Shown here: in pieces, positions 32,538-44,769 of the stretch | Layout of the letters: each line of letters starts with the position of its first letter | How positions within the stretch are numbered: the stretch's first letter is position 1 | Source: Tipula vernalis | Taxonomy: Eukaryota > Arthropoda > Insecta > Diptera > Tipulidae | Direction of reading: 5' to 3' | Assembly: GCA_958295665.1 (NCBI GenBank) | Contig: OY282560.1 | Coordinates: 85,040,311 to 85,104,310, forward strand | Length of the DNA stretch: 64,000 bases | Program-made: the position numbers and the translations under genes | Notes under the pieces: generated by a model | Seen by the model: only the letters and a program-made list of their open reading frames with translations | Database searches by the model: none | What the model was told of the DNA's origin: nothing

Positions 32538-33129
32538 TATTGTGTATGCCAGAGGCGTAACTTGATTTCCGCCAACAGAGTTTTTGCTTGGTCAGGATTT
32601 GTGAAATCTTCTTTTTGGCCAGCTCGCTTGCACGCGTCTATGAAGTAATGCACCTCACTATACTGTTAACGTCGTGTAGACCGTAGAATATTGGTACCCA
32701 AATTTTGGATTTTCATATCTGTCATGACAATTTTCGAACAGAGTATGATTTTCCTGTACACTGGTTTTCGAAATTCAGTTAGTGCTGAATTTAACTTGAG
32801 CTCAGGGTGTTAGCATGGAGATATATTGTCAATTTTTATATATCTTGCATGAACTACATACAAGATGAGAAGGCGACCTAAATTTTGCGAAAAAAAGGAA
32901 AAGAAAAAATGTCTCGCAGCGGAAGAGTTTAGATCTTATACGCGATCTTTTATACTGTTACAATTCTTAATACTTAACCTCACTCTGAGCTTGCTACGGT
33001 TGGAGGCTATTACCAGATTGAATCCACGAGAATTAAAGAAATATCTTATTTGTGTTTATATTACTGAGTAGGTTAATAAGGTTTGTAAGTCGTAGAGTCT
33101 AAAGTAGTTCCATTCGTTTCAAGGTAAGA

Positions 33130-33515
33130 CTGAGCCGTACGGCTTTTGTTTATTACTTGGTAGGAGCGAAAACCGAAAAAAACCACGTCAAAGTCAGTCG
33201 AAAATCATGGTAATGCTCATCGTTTTTTTCGATTACCGTGGTGTGGTTCACCATGAATTCGTCCCAGAGGGTCAAACGGGCAGTGAAGCATACAAATTGG
33301 CCGTTTTGATGCGTCTGTGTGAAGCAATTCGCCGTAAACGGCCAAATTTGTGGGCAAACAATTCATGGATTTTTCACCATGATAATGCGCCGTTACATTC
33401 CAGCCTGATGCTGACTGAATTTTTGGCCAAACACGAAACAAAAGTCATCGCTCAGCCACCGTACTCGCCAGATTTGGCTCCCTGTGACTTTTTCCTGTTT
33501 CGTTCAAACTCGTTG
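33130..33515 (+). pseudogene. Mariner transposase fragment
   Basis: The frame reads MVMLIVFFDYRGVVHHEF, VPEGQTGSEAYKLAVLMRLC, a RRKRPNLWANNSW stretch, FHHDNAPLHSS (second catalytic Asp) and PYSPDLAPCDFFLF (third Asp). These are the standard mariner DD34D blocks. Upstream bases keep a trace of the preceding block before 33207. After FFLF the sequence diverges completely, so the C-terminus is lost and no inverted repeats are visible. Only about 110 codons remain open, but they are well conserved, suggesting a fairly late truncation. Confidence 0.85.
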
Positions 33516-36500
33516 TTTAATTTTTTTCCACACTCACACTAATGGACGTATTCTGCTCAAATGTCATACGAATGTCAAAGAAGGTTGGTCCAACTTAGAA
33601 AACAAAAATTTTACCGATTCGGTTTACGCGCGCGTTGTTTAAATGAACCAGTCCGGGTCAAATTTGATCAGATGATACATAATAATCTTTCTTTAGAAAA
33701 TTTTGAAAATACAATATTTCAAATTAACCATTGTAATTATTGCCTATTAAAATGCAATCTTTTTTATTAAGAAAAGAAATAGAAAAAGGAATAAATTCTT
33801 ATATTGAAAAAATAATGGTTCAAATGTTTGACACCAGAGAAACCAATTCGGGTGAAAACTAACTAACATTCCCTATACATTTTACAAACTGTAAACCGTA
33901 GATAAAATAAAACAATGAACTCCAATATTATAAAAGCCGTATTTCTTGACGTTTGATCTAATTACGATCAGATTATGTTTCATGAAACGACGACCAATAA
34001 AACAACTACTCGGACCAAATTTTACTCCAAAAACAAAAAGTTTTTAAATATTTGTTGTTATTTTCAATGTAAACTGTGATCTGATCCGCATCACTATGCG
34101 TCAAGAAATGAGGCAAATATTGCATTACGTCAAAGAGACTGCAGTACCAAGAGTAACGAAACTGAAAGAAAATCTTCATACTTAAAATGGGTTAAACAAA
34201 TGAGTTATATAGCCGCGTAACCATGGTTACGTTTATCCAATTTTAAAAGTAAGGCAATGAACGAATAAGAAATTTAAGGCAGAAACGATTGTTTTCTAAT
34301 CTATAATTCTAAAAATATTTACAGGGAAAAAATAAACGTCAAAACTGCTATAAAATGGAAATATTTTTTCCCAATTCAAAAAAATTCCCAATCGCCTGAA
34401 TACCCCCGATTTGACAGACAAAAAAACCAACAAAAAAAAAACCAAAAAGCAAGTTTTTTTTAAATATAACAAATTTTTGAAAGGTTATTTTATTTCGTTT
34501 TATTCCTTAGGGCTGGGGTTATTCAACTTTTTGGCGTCGTAATCTACAATTTTTTAAAGTAGTTTGCACATGCTAGTTTCTTTCTTCATTAAGGTGAACA
34601 GAAACTTGGTTCGGGGAATACGCGTAGAAAATGCTTGGTAGCTTCTAGAAGCATTTTTTTCCATGAGCAGAAGAGGAAACATTTCACAACAAACCTTTCT
34701 TATTTTGTCCTGATATTGAGGAATTTTGTAGTTGACAAACTTCTAAAGTCCCATCGAGTAATGATGAATAATCACGGATAATTCTATTAATAACGGTAAT
34801 TCCATAGAAACAAAAAACAATTAACCCAGCGTTTGAAACGAGCTGGGAATAACTATTTTTCTCCTTTTCTTGTAACCGAATAACGAAATTATAAAATTTG
34901 CCTGAAACTCATTTAATTTTCTTGCCAAGCTATCAGCTTGGCAACCAACAATAAAAACTCTAACTGTAATATAAATGAACGAGAAAAAAACAATTCTCTA
35001 TTCCCCGCGGAAACCCAGCATAAGGACGGTGAATTTAGTACATTTTCTCCAAAACTTGGCCAGAAATAATGTACGCATTTCTGATCTTTTTTTAAAGAAT
35101 GTGTAAAACGAAAAATACAAGGCTTTCTTATTTTATTTTTGGTTTACATGAAAAACTTTTTAATTCGGTTTATCGTAAGATCGCCTAACGTTTTCGAATT
35201 TGCCGTTAACAAATGCCCCACAACAAATGTTCAATACAAATTAGCCGCCAAACAAAACTTTACTGTAAAACTATTTTACAAATAATTAGAAATCAATTTA
35301 ATTTTAGAAGGTCAAATAAATTTTGAAGTCAACACAGTTCTGTACAATTTTTAAGATCAATCGATCGTAACACTAATGTTTAATGTTATGTTTAATATAT
35401 AGAATGTGATCTTGATTGATGTTCAGTAATTTTATTAAAACATAATCGAACTATAACAAATTACATTTTTATGATCTTAAAATAGCATGAAAATCTCTGC
35501 AAGATCGTTAAAAACAAATGAAATTTGGAATATCAAAATCGGCTAAACGGTAGTAAACTCCGCTCAACAAGTCAAAAACTTGAAATGTTTGATTCACACT
35601 TTACATAATTATAGACAAGCGTACATTAATTTGTAGCACAATACTACAATTTTGCAGAGTTACGTCACAATATCAAACCTAGTGAGAATAAGAGTTTTGC
35701 AATGATGATTTCCGCGACAGTGTTTCATACTGCTTTTCTTAGAAATTTAAGAATTATTCGTATTTAATGAAAATTCTTCGAAATATGTTGAAAAAAAAAC
35801 TACAAAAATTGTGGAAATCGTTTAGTCATAGATCATAAAAAGAAATCACTTAGTTATACTAAAATCGACATATTGTAAAACTATTGTTTCCATGACAATG
35901 AAAAAATATTATGAAATAAATTTTCAAATCGTTGTGCAATTTAGGAATCGTGTAGCAATAATAGTTGTATTGCTTTCACCAAAAATAAAAAAATTACAAC
36001 AACAATCGTACTAGATAGACCAAAAAATGGTTTAGCTAATCCAAAAAAAATTAGTGGTTAAATAAATCTTAACCAAATTTTTAGTTTCAATACCTGCCAC
36101 AAGAGTTGAATTGACAAGAAAATACACGAAAAAAAATTAAACCAAAATTTGGTTAATTTTTACTGTTGCTTTGACTAGCGTTAACCACAAAAAATACCTA
36201 ACTCATTTTGGTTGAAAGCAATACACTTATTATTGTCAAAGGCATCAATTTCAGTCCGCTCGAAGAAAATGGTAAATTGTGTCATTAGGATTAAAAGTGA
36301 TACTTTCTCTGACGAGCAATTATATTTGCATGCGGGGCGAAGCGCAAAGCTACTTTTAATTCGAATTCGAATACAATACTTTAATTTCTTCAATTTTAAT
36401 ACAAATTACAGGCATTTAAAATTTCAAGATCGAAAATTTTATTAAAATATTTTATATAGCTAAGGAGGCCTTGACTTTTTTTCGTTTGTGTATTTTACCA

Positions 36501-37005
36501 ACTAATGACGTGTCAATTACTTTTAATATTGAGAACAGTATTAAAATTAGTTTTACGACTAAAAAGGCCAGCTTTAATATCCAATAATACGAGTAGTATT
36601 AAAAGAAGTTACTTTTCAAAATCGTAGTAGGTTGCGAAACGACATATTTTTCATAACTAGATAGGAAATGAAGCATCCGGTGACGAAACATTCATTTCAA
36701 CATCAATTTATGCCTACTTGATTTGCAATAAAAATTGAAATTAATTTGAAATTTTACGATGTAAAGACTTTTTTTTAATCAAAATTAGAAAAGATCTTGT
36801 ATGCAACACGTTGGGAAATGTCATTTTGTGTAACTTCGCTCGTTTCGCAAATAAGCCACTCATTACATAAAATTGGTCGTTTAAATAGCTAATTGTTTTC
36901 ATGTGACTTACTTTTGTGGTTTAATTTAAAATTACAGTAGGTATTGAAACTATTCAATCGAATACTTCAATTAAAGGGTTCAAATGAACATCAACAGTAA
37001 TTTAA
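33516..37005. other. Long non-coding stretch of the receptor intron
   Basis: I find no gene or clear mobile element over about 3.5 kb. The DNA is AT-rich with poly-A and poly-T runs. The open frame at 33561-33770 and the pair at 36181-36445 show no recognisable family. Confidence 0.5.
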
Positions 37006-37018
37006 CAAAATTACGCTT

Positions 37019-37055
37019 GAGCTTTTAAACCCAATTTGGGATCATTATCAAAAGC
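37019..37055 (-). ncRNA. Decayed hammerhead-like motif downstream of the Penelope fragment
   Basis: On the minus strand the order is TTGATAATGA, a CCCAAATTGGG stem-loop, then TTTAAAAGCTC. It keeps the layout CTGATGA / stem / GAAAC / GCTC of Penelope-associated hammerhead motifs, but several core bases are changed, so it should be inactive. Its position, about 150 bases past the endonuclease stop, is where the terminal repeat of a Penelope element is expected. Confidence 0.35.
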
Positions 37056-37202
37056 ATCAAAATTTCCACTAAAACCCGATTTTTCATGGAAACGCACAGC
37101 CTAGACAATTTTTTTCGAAAAAAAAATTTTCCTGGCTAAAGCGATTTCATGTAGAAAGGTTGAACAATTGAATAAAAATAAAATGAGTATGAGACAAACA
37201 AC

Positions 37203-37745
37203 TTATATAAATACATCATACGAGTTGCCAATATAAGCATAATCTTCCACAATATTAATCGAATTTTTACTTGATTTAATATGTAACATTTCCAAAATCG
37301 ATCTTTTCCTAAAATTGGTTTGTTTATCGAGAATTTTGACGTTGTCTAAATTGATTGAATGTAAGTGTGTGAGTGCGAGTGTAAGTGCGCTAATATTTGA
37401 ATTTAGATCTTTGTTGGTGTCATATCTGTGTTGATAAATTCTTTTTTCCAAAAATTGTTTTGTCTGTCCAGTATACGTAGCGTTGCAACTACAACGGACT
37501 TTGTACACCACATTTAATTGTTTTTTTAAAGGTACCTTGTCTTTAATTTTTGAAAAAATATTTCCATTTAGACTTGTGGCTGCATCCCACAATTTTGAAA
37601 TTATAAGTCTCGAACAGACCTTTTATTTTTTCATAAAGGTTTTTTTTTATATATGGAATAGTAAAAAAGTTTGTGATTTCATTTTCTGGTCTAGATATGG
37701 TATTTCTATGAAAATTTCTTGTTTTCCAAATTACCCTTTTTATTA
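37203..37745 (-). pseudogene. Penelope-like element, GIY-YIG endonuclease end
   Basis: The minus strand reads PYIKKNLYEKIKGLFETYNFKIV, then after a frameshift near 37560-37590 IFSKIKDKVPLKKQLNVVYKVRCSC, then TYTGQTKQFLEKRIYQH and HSINLDNVKILDKQTNFRKRSILEMLHI. VVYK(I/V)xCxC..YxGQTxRxLxxR..EH is the GIY-YIG-type endonuclease signature of Penelope-like retroelements. It nicks DNA for target-primed reverse transcription. Only the C-terminal part remains; the reverse transcriptase is absent. Its upstream side abuts a mariner relic at 37760. Confidence 0.8.
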
Positions 37746-37754
37746 ATTGTTCGT

Positions 37755-38240
37755 GGGAAACATGGAAATTAACAGTGAAAAATTTAATGGACCGAATTTC
37801 CATTTGCGAACCGCTACTGAACCGAAAGGAAATCGAACCATTTTTGAAGGGATTGATAACGGGCGATGAAAAGTGGGTGACATACGAAAAAGATCGTAGT
37901 CTAAGATGGCAAAGCCAGGATTGACGCCAAGTAAGGTAATGCTTTGTGTTTAGTGTGATTGACAATGAATCGTGTATCATCAGCTGCTCCAACCTAGTCA
38001 GACAATTAATTCCACTCTCGCGATTAAAGCGCTTAATTGAGATAAAGTGGTCAGAATTGATCAATAGGAAAGGAGAACATATAAGTTTCTAATGACTCGG
38101 CAAAATTTGAGAGAGCTTGGCTGGGAAGTTTTGATTTAAGAGAACTTGGCTGGGAAGTTTGCCCCGTCCGACTATCGTTTGTTTCGCTCTGCACAAAACT
38201 TTCTTAATGGTGTAAAGTTGACTTTAAAACCGATGCAATT
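37755..38240 (+). pseudogene. Mariner transposase relic with internal deletions
   Basis: Plus-strand frames read LMDRISICEPLLNRKEIEPFLKG, ITGDEKWVTYEKDR (first catalytic Asp in TGDEKW), then short pieces matching VFSVIDNES, LIEIKWSELINRKG, MTRQNLRELGWEV and a trailing LHKTFLMV. The order matches mariner, but the QDN and SPDLAPSDY blocks are reduced or lost. A piece of about 30 bases (GAGAGCTTGGCTGGGAAGTT) is duplicated near 38111 and 38140. Multiple stops make it inactive. Confidence 0.75.
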
Positions 38241-38249
38241 ATTTAGAAG

Positions 38250-39578
38250 TTTCATTATAGGCTTTTAGTTTGTTGGCTTACCTCAAGACAATTTGAAGGT
38301 AGCGTAGGGTCTATTTTAACTTTAATAAATTTAACCACATCGTCAGGTTTTTGTCTTCTGAAATAGTTGATAACGCTGTTGAAGATGACTCATTACCAAG
38401 CAAAACCCTGTCTTCACGGTTTCATTGATATCAAACTCTAACACAGCGTATTTAATATTTACAACAGTTTTAGAGCATAGTCAGCACACTCAGCTGATGC
38501 TTGCTGATATCATCTTCGTTCGGAATTCTAAATACACGAATTGATAAGACGCATGCTACTACTACTAACCTCAATATGTCTGTTGTACAGCATTGCACAT
38601 CATTCCAGCATTTGTCCGTATTGCACAATGAGAAAATAAATCCCCTCCTTTCAGGGAGTAGTGGGTTCGTTACTTTGCTCACATTCTTTGATCACACTTT
38701 CTATCGGATTACCTTCATTAATCTACTAATTGCATCTAACTAATCTGTCAGCGGTATTACGAAAAAACTTACGATAGTCTCTCAGCAGTATTACCAGAGA
38801 TGTTAAGTAGTTGTTGGAGCTAAAAACTACACGTAAAACTATGTGTAGTTAATCAATTTACTAAGTAAGCATAAAACTCGAATTACATAACTACACGATT
38901 TATTTAAATTTGTAAAATTCAACAACATCAATAATTTTTAATGAATAATAGGATGTACAAGCTTTTGTTATCTAACATTCAGTTATTACAGAGTCTTCCT
39001 AATTGGGCAGAAGAGGTTGGGATTTTTAGTGGCTGCGTTTATCAATGTTACTGGTTCAAACAGGTCTTTTTGCCAATAATTATTCAGATTCTGACCACTC
39101 ATTTCTGTTTCATATTATGTTTATTATCTTGATTATTTAGAACGCATTTTGGTCAATTCAGTTATTAATTTGTGCACTTTTTCAAAGGTTATATTGTATT
39201 ATTTTGAGGCTTTTAGTTGTTTCCTCGTTTTATAATGGTAAACACTACTCAGTACTCACACACAAAAAGCGAACTGTATGAAATTAACAGAAATTGGTTA
39301 TCTATGAGTTTAAAACTATTAAACAGATTTAAATGTTTAATAATAATAATTCAAGCTTGAAAATTTCGAAACGTATCAGTTGAATATCGCAATCTAAAGC
39401 TGCTTTTCTTATTTAAATTCGTAGATCGAGCAAATTTTCAAATCTGAATCAAACTTCAAGAAATAGATTTCAGATTTGTCGATCGAAAATAATTATTTCT
39501 CTAATATATGTAATTATTTAGCTTCGTGCTCATAATAATTGTAATTTTCTTCGTCGTTTGAATATAGAAAATATATGA
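38250..39578. other. Non-coding intron DNA
   Basis: No gene is supported. The overlapping open frames at 38470-38743 on both strands and the one at 38941-39132 show no family or splice support. Confidence 0.5.
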
Positions 39579-39587
39579 CTGAGCGTT

Positions 39588-40663
39588 ATACTGTTAAAGT
39601 TAGCCGAAAGTTGCCAGCCGAAAGTGAAAAGTCGATATTGCAGATTGTGTTAGTCCAGCCGAAAGTGAAAAATGGTAATGCAGATTGCCTAATCCCAGCC
39701 GAAAGTAAAAAGTCGTTAATGTAGATTATGATATAACATTCCAGCCGAAAATAAAAAATTTAGTAGTTATCAGCCGAAAGTAAATAGGATACATAGATTT
39801 AAATAAAAAATTTTATAAATAAATTTACGTGTAAAACTTTGCTTCGTAGAAAATATCGGCAAATCAAAAGAATATACAAAATTGGAATAAAATCAGCCTC
39901 TAGAGTATATATCTAAAGCTGAATCGTTTTTACGTGATTTGTCAATATCTATCGAATGAAAAAATTCTGTTCAAGTTCCTCGTGGGAAATCTCGGAAAAT
40001 TCGATTTTCCAAAAATTATTAGAAAATTTGTATAAAATCAGTCTCTAGAGTGTTATGTCTGGAGATGGATTGCATTGATATGATTTGTCCATAGCTATCG
40101 CAGGAAAAAAATTCAGTTCAAGTTTCCCGTGGGAAATCTCGGAAAATTCAAAAAGTTTCTAGCTGAAAGTCAGAAATGGATGAATAAAATCAGCCTCTAG
40201 AATGTTATGTCTGGAGATAGATTGCATTGATGTGACTTGTCATTAGCTATCGCAGGAAAAAAATTCAGTTCAAGCTTCCCGTGGGAAATCTCGGAAAATT
40301 CGATTCTCCAAAAATCATTAGAATATTTGTATAAAATCAGCCTCTAGAGTGTTATGTCTGGAGATGTATTGCATTGATGTGATTTGCTAATAGCTATCGC
40401 AGGAAAAAAATTCAGTTTAAGTTTCCCGTGGGAAATCTCGGAAAATTCGATTTTCCAAAAATTTTAAACCCTGAGATTTCCCATCGGAAACTTGAACTGC
40501 ATTTTTTTCCTGCGATAGCTATTAGCAAATCACATCAATGCAATCCATCTCCAGACATAACACTCTAGAGGCTGATTTATTTTCGGCTGGAATATCAATA
40601 ACATAATCTGCATTATCGACTTTTCACTTTCGGCTGGAAACTTTCGGCTAACTTTTACAGGGT
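39588..40663. mobile_element. Second foldback element, 1.1 kb, with tandem arrays and 9-bp target duplication
   Basis: The ends read CTGTTAAAGTTAGCCGAAAG on the left and CTGTAAAAGTTAGCCGAAAG inverted on the right. CTGAGCGTT (39579-39587) and CTGAGCGAT (40664-40672) are a 9-bp target duplication with one change. The left arm holds about five units of roughly 50 bases starting CCAGCCGAAAGT and four units of about 147 bases starting ATCAG(C/T)CTCTAGA (39892, 40037, 40189, 40336). The right arm (40466-40663) repeats one of each, inverted. It has no coding capacity and is non-autonomous, with structure like Drosophila FB elements. Confidence 0.88.
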
Positions 40664-40672
40664 CTGAGCGAT

Positions 40673-42690
40673 TTGAGTTTTGAATAACTCGAAGTGAGCT
40701 AAACTAAAATTCGTGTGAAAAAACCGGAATATTTTTACTGATCAAAAAATCGATCTAATCAATCTGAAATCATAAAAGAAGCAACATTAAAATTGATCGA
40801 TCAGAGCGTTTAAAAAACATCTTTTAAGTACTCAGATCGATTAGATCGAAAATTAACAAACTCAGCATACGTTCACATATTGAATTTCTGATACTTTAAC
40901 AGCTATAATATAAACTACTTCACTACAATACTTAATGTAGTTTTTTTGAAAACTACGCATAATTTAACATTTCTTTCGGTTAAACAATTGGCTGATTTAT
41001 ATTTCGATCTTAATGGTAGAAAACAGACGAGGGTGAATATATACTGGCTTGCCTCTAGTAACAAATCTAGTACGATTTTTTTACATTTTTATTTAGTCGG
41101 TGCAATTTTTTGACTGAAAACAAATGTTGACTGACAACTGCCAGAACGGAGGTTACAAATTAATTCGTTTACGAACAGGGGCGGATTAATGCCTAGGCAC
41201 ACTAGGCACCGTATTATATTTCGGAATGCAGGCTACTGTCGACAATGCAACACTGGAACATTTTTCCAGATTTATTCAATATTTTGGAACAATTCGTCTG
41301 AACTCCGGGAACTTTGCTTTTTTAATTCTCGCTTAATTCCTCCCTATAAGTTTTTTCGATCAAGGGCTGAGATCAAGCCTTTGCGGTGGTAAAAGATTTA
41401 TTATTTGATCCGTTATCCTATTGAAACATATACGAAACCGGCATGTTTTCGAAGGAATAAGACTCAAGTCTAACTTCGAAATTTGAGTTTTAGCAATTGA
41501 AAAAGTTCCTGATAAATAATTTAGAAAAAATCTAATTATACCTAAATCAGTGAGTGCTTAAAATATTTTAAATTTTAGGATTATGAAATTAAAATTTAGA
41601 AATTTTAAATTTTAATTCTCTTCATTAATAACTCTTAAAGTTTCGAGATTTAAGCGATCGATATTTCCGAAGCCAATATTTCAAAATTTTATATTTATTA
41701 ATCCATATTTTGTCTAATTCGTTTTTTTTTGGTTGGCAAGATTTCAAATTTTAAATATCGAGATTGTTCTAGAGTTCAAAGATTATACAAACTTTCCGAT
41801 GTTGCTCGTGTTTCTCGATATTGCTTGAAATTTGCAAGGGGCTTCGTTGTATCTTGTTGTAGATTTAGTGGTTTACCGAGAATTTTGTTTTTAAGCCTCC
41901 CACAATTTGCGTAGCGTTGCGTTACATATATGGATACAGTTAACATAAATTTGTAAGATTTTAAGTTACATAGATGGCATAAGATATATTATGTCATCTA
42001 TGTAACTTAACATCCTTAGATTTTCCGACATCTGCGAAATTTTGAATTTGGATTTATTGCTGTTTCGTTTCGAGATTATTCGATACTTCCAAGATTATTG
42101 TTGAAGATGATTTGTTGATGTTACAGATTGTTCAAAATTATTCAAGATGTTTCTGGCTTCTTCGACAGTATTTGAAATTTACAAGATTTATAATATTGTA
42201 AATTGGTCAAGTAACATCGATAGTTTATTAGTGTTGACTTGTTGAGTTACTGCTTTAAGTTCAGTTGCAGCATGATCTGTAGGTACTGTGTATGTACACA
42301 GACATAAATGTCCCGCATTGCCCGCATTATTTTCCCTGCAACAGTGTAACATACTTTTAAAACTGTGCACATCGCATTAAGTTGCAAATTTTATAATGAG
42401 AAAAGAACCGATTTCAAAATAAAGCAAAGTTGTCTTGTAAGAAAACTTCAAAAACAGACAGTTTGTGAACTCTTAGTTCGACAAAAGTGAGCTTGAAAGT
42501 AAACGTTAAAAATATGCAATTATAAGCAGCACATGTGTTTTGGGTGCGGAACTGCAGCATTGTTGCGTAAAGCCACAACCAATTACAAATTGTATAATTA
42601 GTCTGAATTAATTGTTTAAGTATTGTAACGCAATCCCAGAGGGATCTCGTTAACAGACATGAGAATAGAGGTCTGATGCGGTATAGTAGC
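40673..42690. other. Non-coding intron DNA with a short palindrome
   Basis: No gene is supported. At 41,958-42,012 AAGTTACATAGATG and CATCTATGTAACTT form a near-perfect hairpin around CATAAGATATATTATG. At 41,173 CAGGGGCGGATTAATGCC followed by TAGGCACACTAGGCAC resembles a hAT-type terminal sequence, but I cannot find a matching second end. Confidence 0.5.
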
Positions 42691-43230
42691 TGGCTAGAGC
42701 TCACGGTGCGGCGTGAGGTTTTTCAGACTTATTCCCATGCTTGAATAACCGCATGAAGAATAAAGTTAAACGGGAAATGGAAATTGAAAACTATTTTGCC
42801 ACGGCCTCAGCGGCTAACGAAATAATAAATTGGGATTGGTCGATCCGGAGTGACAGCTTCAATCTCAGGCGATCACCGCCGTGACTGCCATACGGACCTC
42901 CCCTTATCGGCCCGCCTATTGAGATGCTGTTTCCAAGTCGCGACGGCTACCGATGCCACTGAATGAGGGAAGGACGCCCGCACGACAATCCCAGCGAAGT
43001 CCCTCCGAAACTAGCCAAAAATACTTTTTGCCAAAAATACTTTGGACTTGGTTACCTTGGTTCAAATATTGCAAAAAGCAAGATAAGTTCGTCTTTCTAT
43101 GATGCTCTGGACCAAAGAGGTTTTCATTTGGTCAATGGTCCTTCTCCTATATGTTAAAGCACGAATGCCAAGGTAGCGTCACCTGACAGAAGAGTGGCAT
43201 CCCTCCGACATAACGCTTCTACTGCCTTAG
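42690..43230. other. GC-richer tract of unknown origin
   Basis: The base composition rises clearly against the surrounding AT-rich intron, especially at 42,840-43,010. Short open frames exist (for example 42963-43157, MREGRPHDNPSEVPPK...) but none matches a family I know. It could be a transposon fragment, an unannotated non-coding RNA or a host exon. Confidence 0.4.
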
Positions 43231-43989
43231 AAACCGTTGATTCTATACTCTAGAAACGCCCGTTTTATTAAACCTGATAGTTGATTTGACTTCGATCGGA
43301 GCTTTTAAGATGCAATTTCTTAATTTATAAAACCGCTCCATCTTAAAAAGTAAGCAATTCCATCTTGTTTTAGTTTCTAAGATTACAGATAATTCTTTGC
43401 CGAATTCAGTTTAACGTAAGATTCTACACCAACATTTTTGGTCGGTGATCGTCGGAACAACCTTAACAATCTTCCTAATTTTGTTTATTAATGGAGCAAA
43501 ATTATTGGAGCGTCGTTTTTTGTTGTTTTTCATTCAGTTTTGAGTTTTGTAGAGAGAAACAGCAATCATACCAATGAGCTATACGCGGTTAGATTGTTCA
43601 AACACTCACAAAATAAAAATTAATACATTGCGTTACTCTTCCTGAACTTTGCTTTATAAATTTTCAAGATTATAAAAAATTTGACTTCTGAAATTCTTAC
43701 TGTAATTACAATTCAATAAATATTGGTCGAATAATTAATACAAATTTAAATGCCGAATTGATCGCTCAATACCGGTACTGAAAAATGGTCCGGTATACCG
43801 GTATTTCGGTTTCCGGTATTGGATGCCCTATTCACAATATAACACATAGGGGAGTACCAACGCTTTAGCTAGCAAAATTATAACGGTTTTAGGACAAATA
43901 TTATTCTGTAGTTTCAATCCATACAACGTAGAGTTGATTTTACTACATACATTGATAATCTGGGAATCCCATGTGAATCTATTGGAATA

Positions 43990-44760
43990 CAGGTTCCTAA
44001 ATTATTAACGCGATTTTGAAATGGAAAAAATCACGCTTTGAAATGAAGATTGCCTGCATCTTTGAAATATTCAATGAGACTCCATTAGATATAGACCAGT
44101 CTAATATGTTGGATAAATCATTATTAATTTTATTAAAGGTTTCAGAGATATTATTATATGCATACAAATGATATTTCGAATATTTCAAAACCAGTGGTAG
44201 ATCATTGATAAAAAGGGAGAATAACAACGGGCCAAGGATAGTTCCCTGGAAAACACCAGAAGGAATACGATGCGGATCCGACAACTGATCTTTTATTATG
44301 ACTTTTTGCTTAAGCGCAGTTTAAATAAAGCATCAACTTTTGCAACAATAACTTATGATTTAAACAGTCAGAACCTTTGGAAAAATCGAGCAATACTAAT
44401 ACATTAAAAAAATTACCTCGATCAACATGATATGCAACATCATCAATAACTTGAAGAAGAATGGTTCTTGTACTATGATTGTTACGATTTAGATTTCATG
44501 CTGTAAATACTTTTCAAAATATCTAATTCCAGTACACTACTAACTGAAAACAAATTAGATTATGGTTACGAAAGTAACCTCGAAAGTGGGCTCTAATCAA
44601 ATCAGTAACACAATTTCTATCATTCTGAAATATTTTGCGGTACTTCATATCGGAAGTTTTCTGAAATTTAGCAATTTTAACCCAAGGAGCTGCAGATTGG
44701 CCATAAAGTGTTCGTTTCACCGGTACACAGTTGTCATGAATAGAGTATAAGCACTCATAA
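43990..44760 (-). pseudogene. LINE reverse-transcriptase relic (Jockey/I-like)
   Basis: On the minus strand CVPVKRTLYGQSAAPWV begins the endonuclease-RT linker. Then come LIRAHFRGYF, a break, HSTRTILLQVIDDVAYHVDRG, VLVLLDFSKGSDCLNHKLLLQKL, and finally IPSGVFQGTILGPLLFSLFINDLPLVLKYSKYHLYA. The YADD box is replaced by YAYNN with a small deletion, so catalytic residues are gone. Part of the fingers region between the linker and HSTR is deleted. The element reads opposite to the receptor gene. Confidence 0.8.
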
Positions 44761-44769
44761 AATAAGTGA

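Noticed and set aside
41173..41210. CAGGGGCGGATTAATGCC as a hAT transposon end
   Set aside because: No inverted second end or 8-bp duplication was found nearby.
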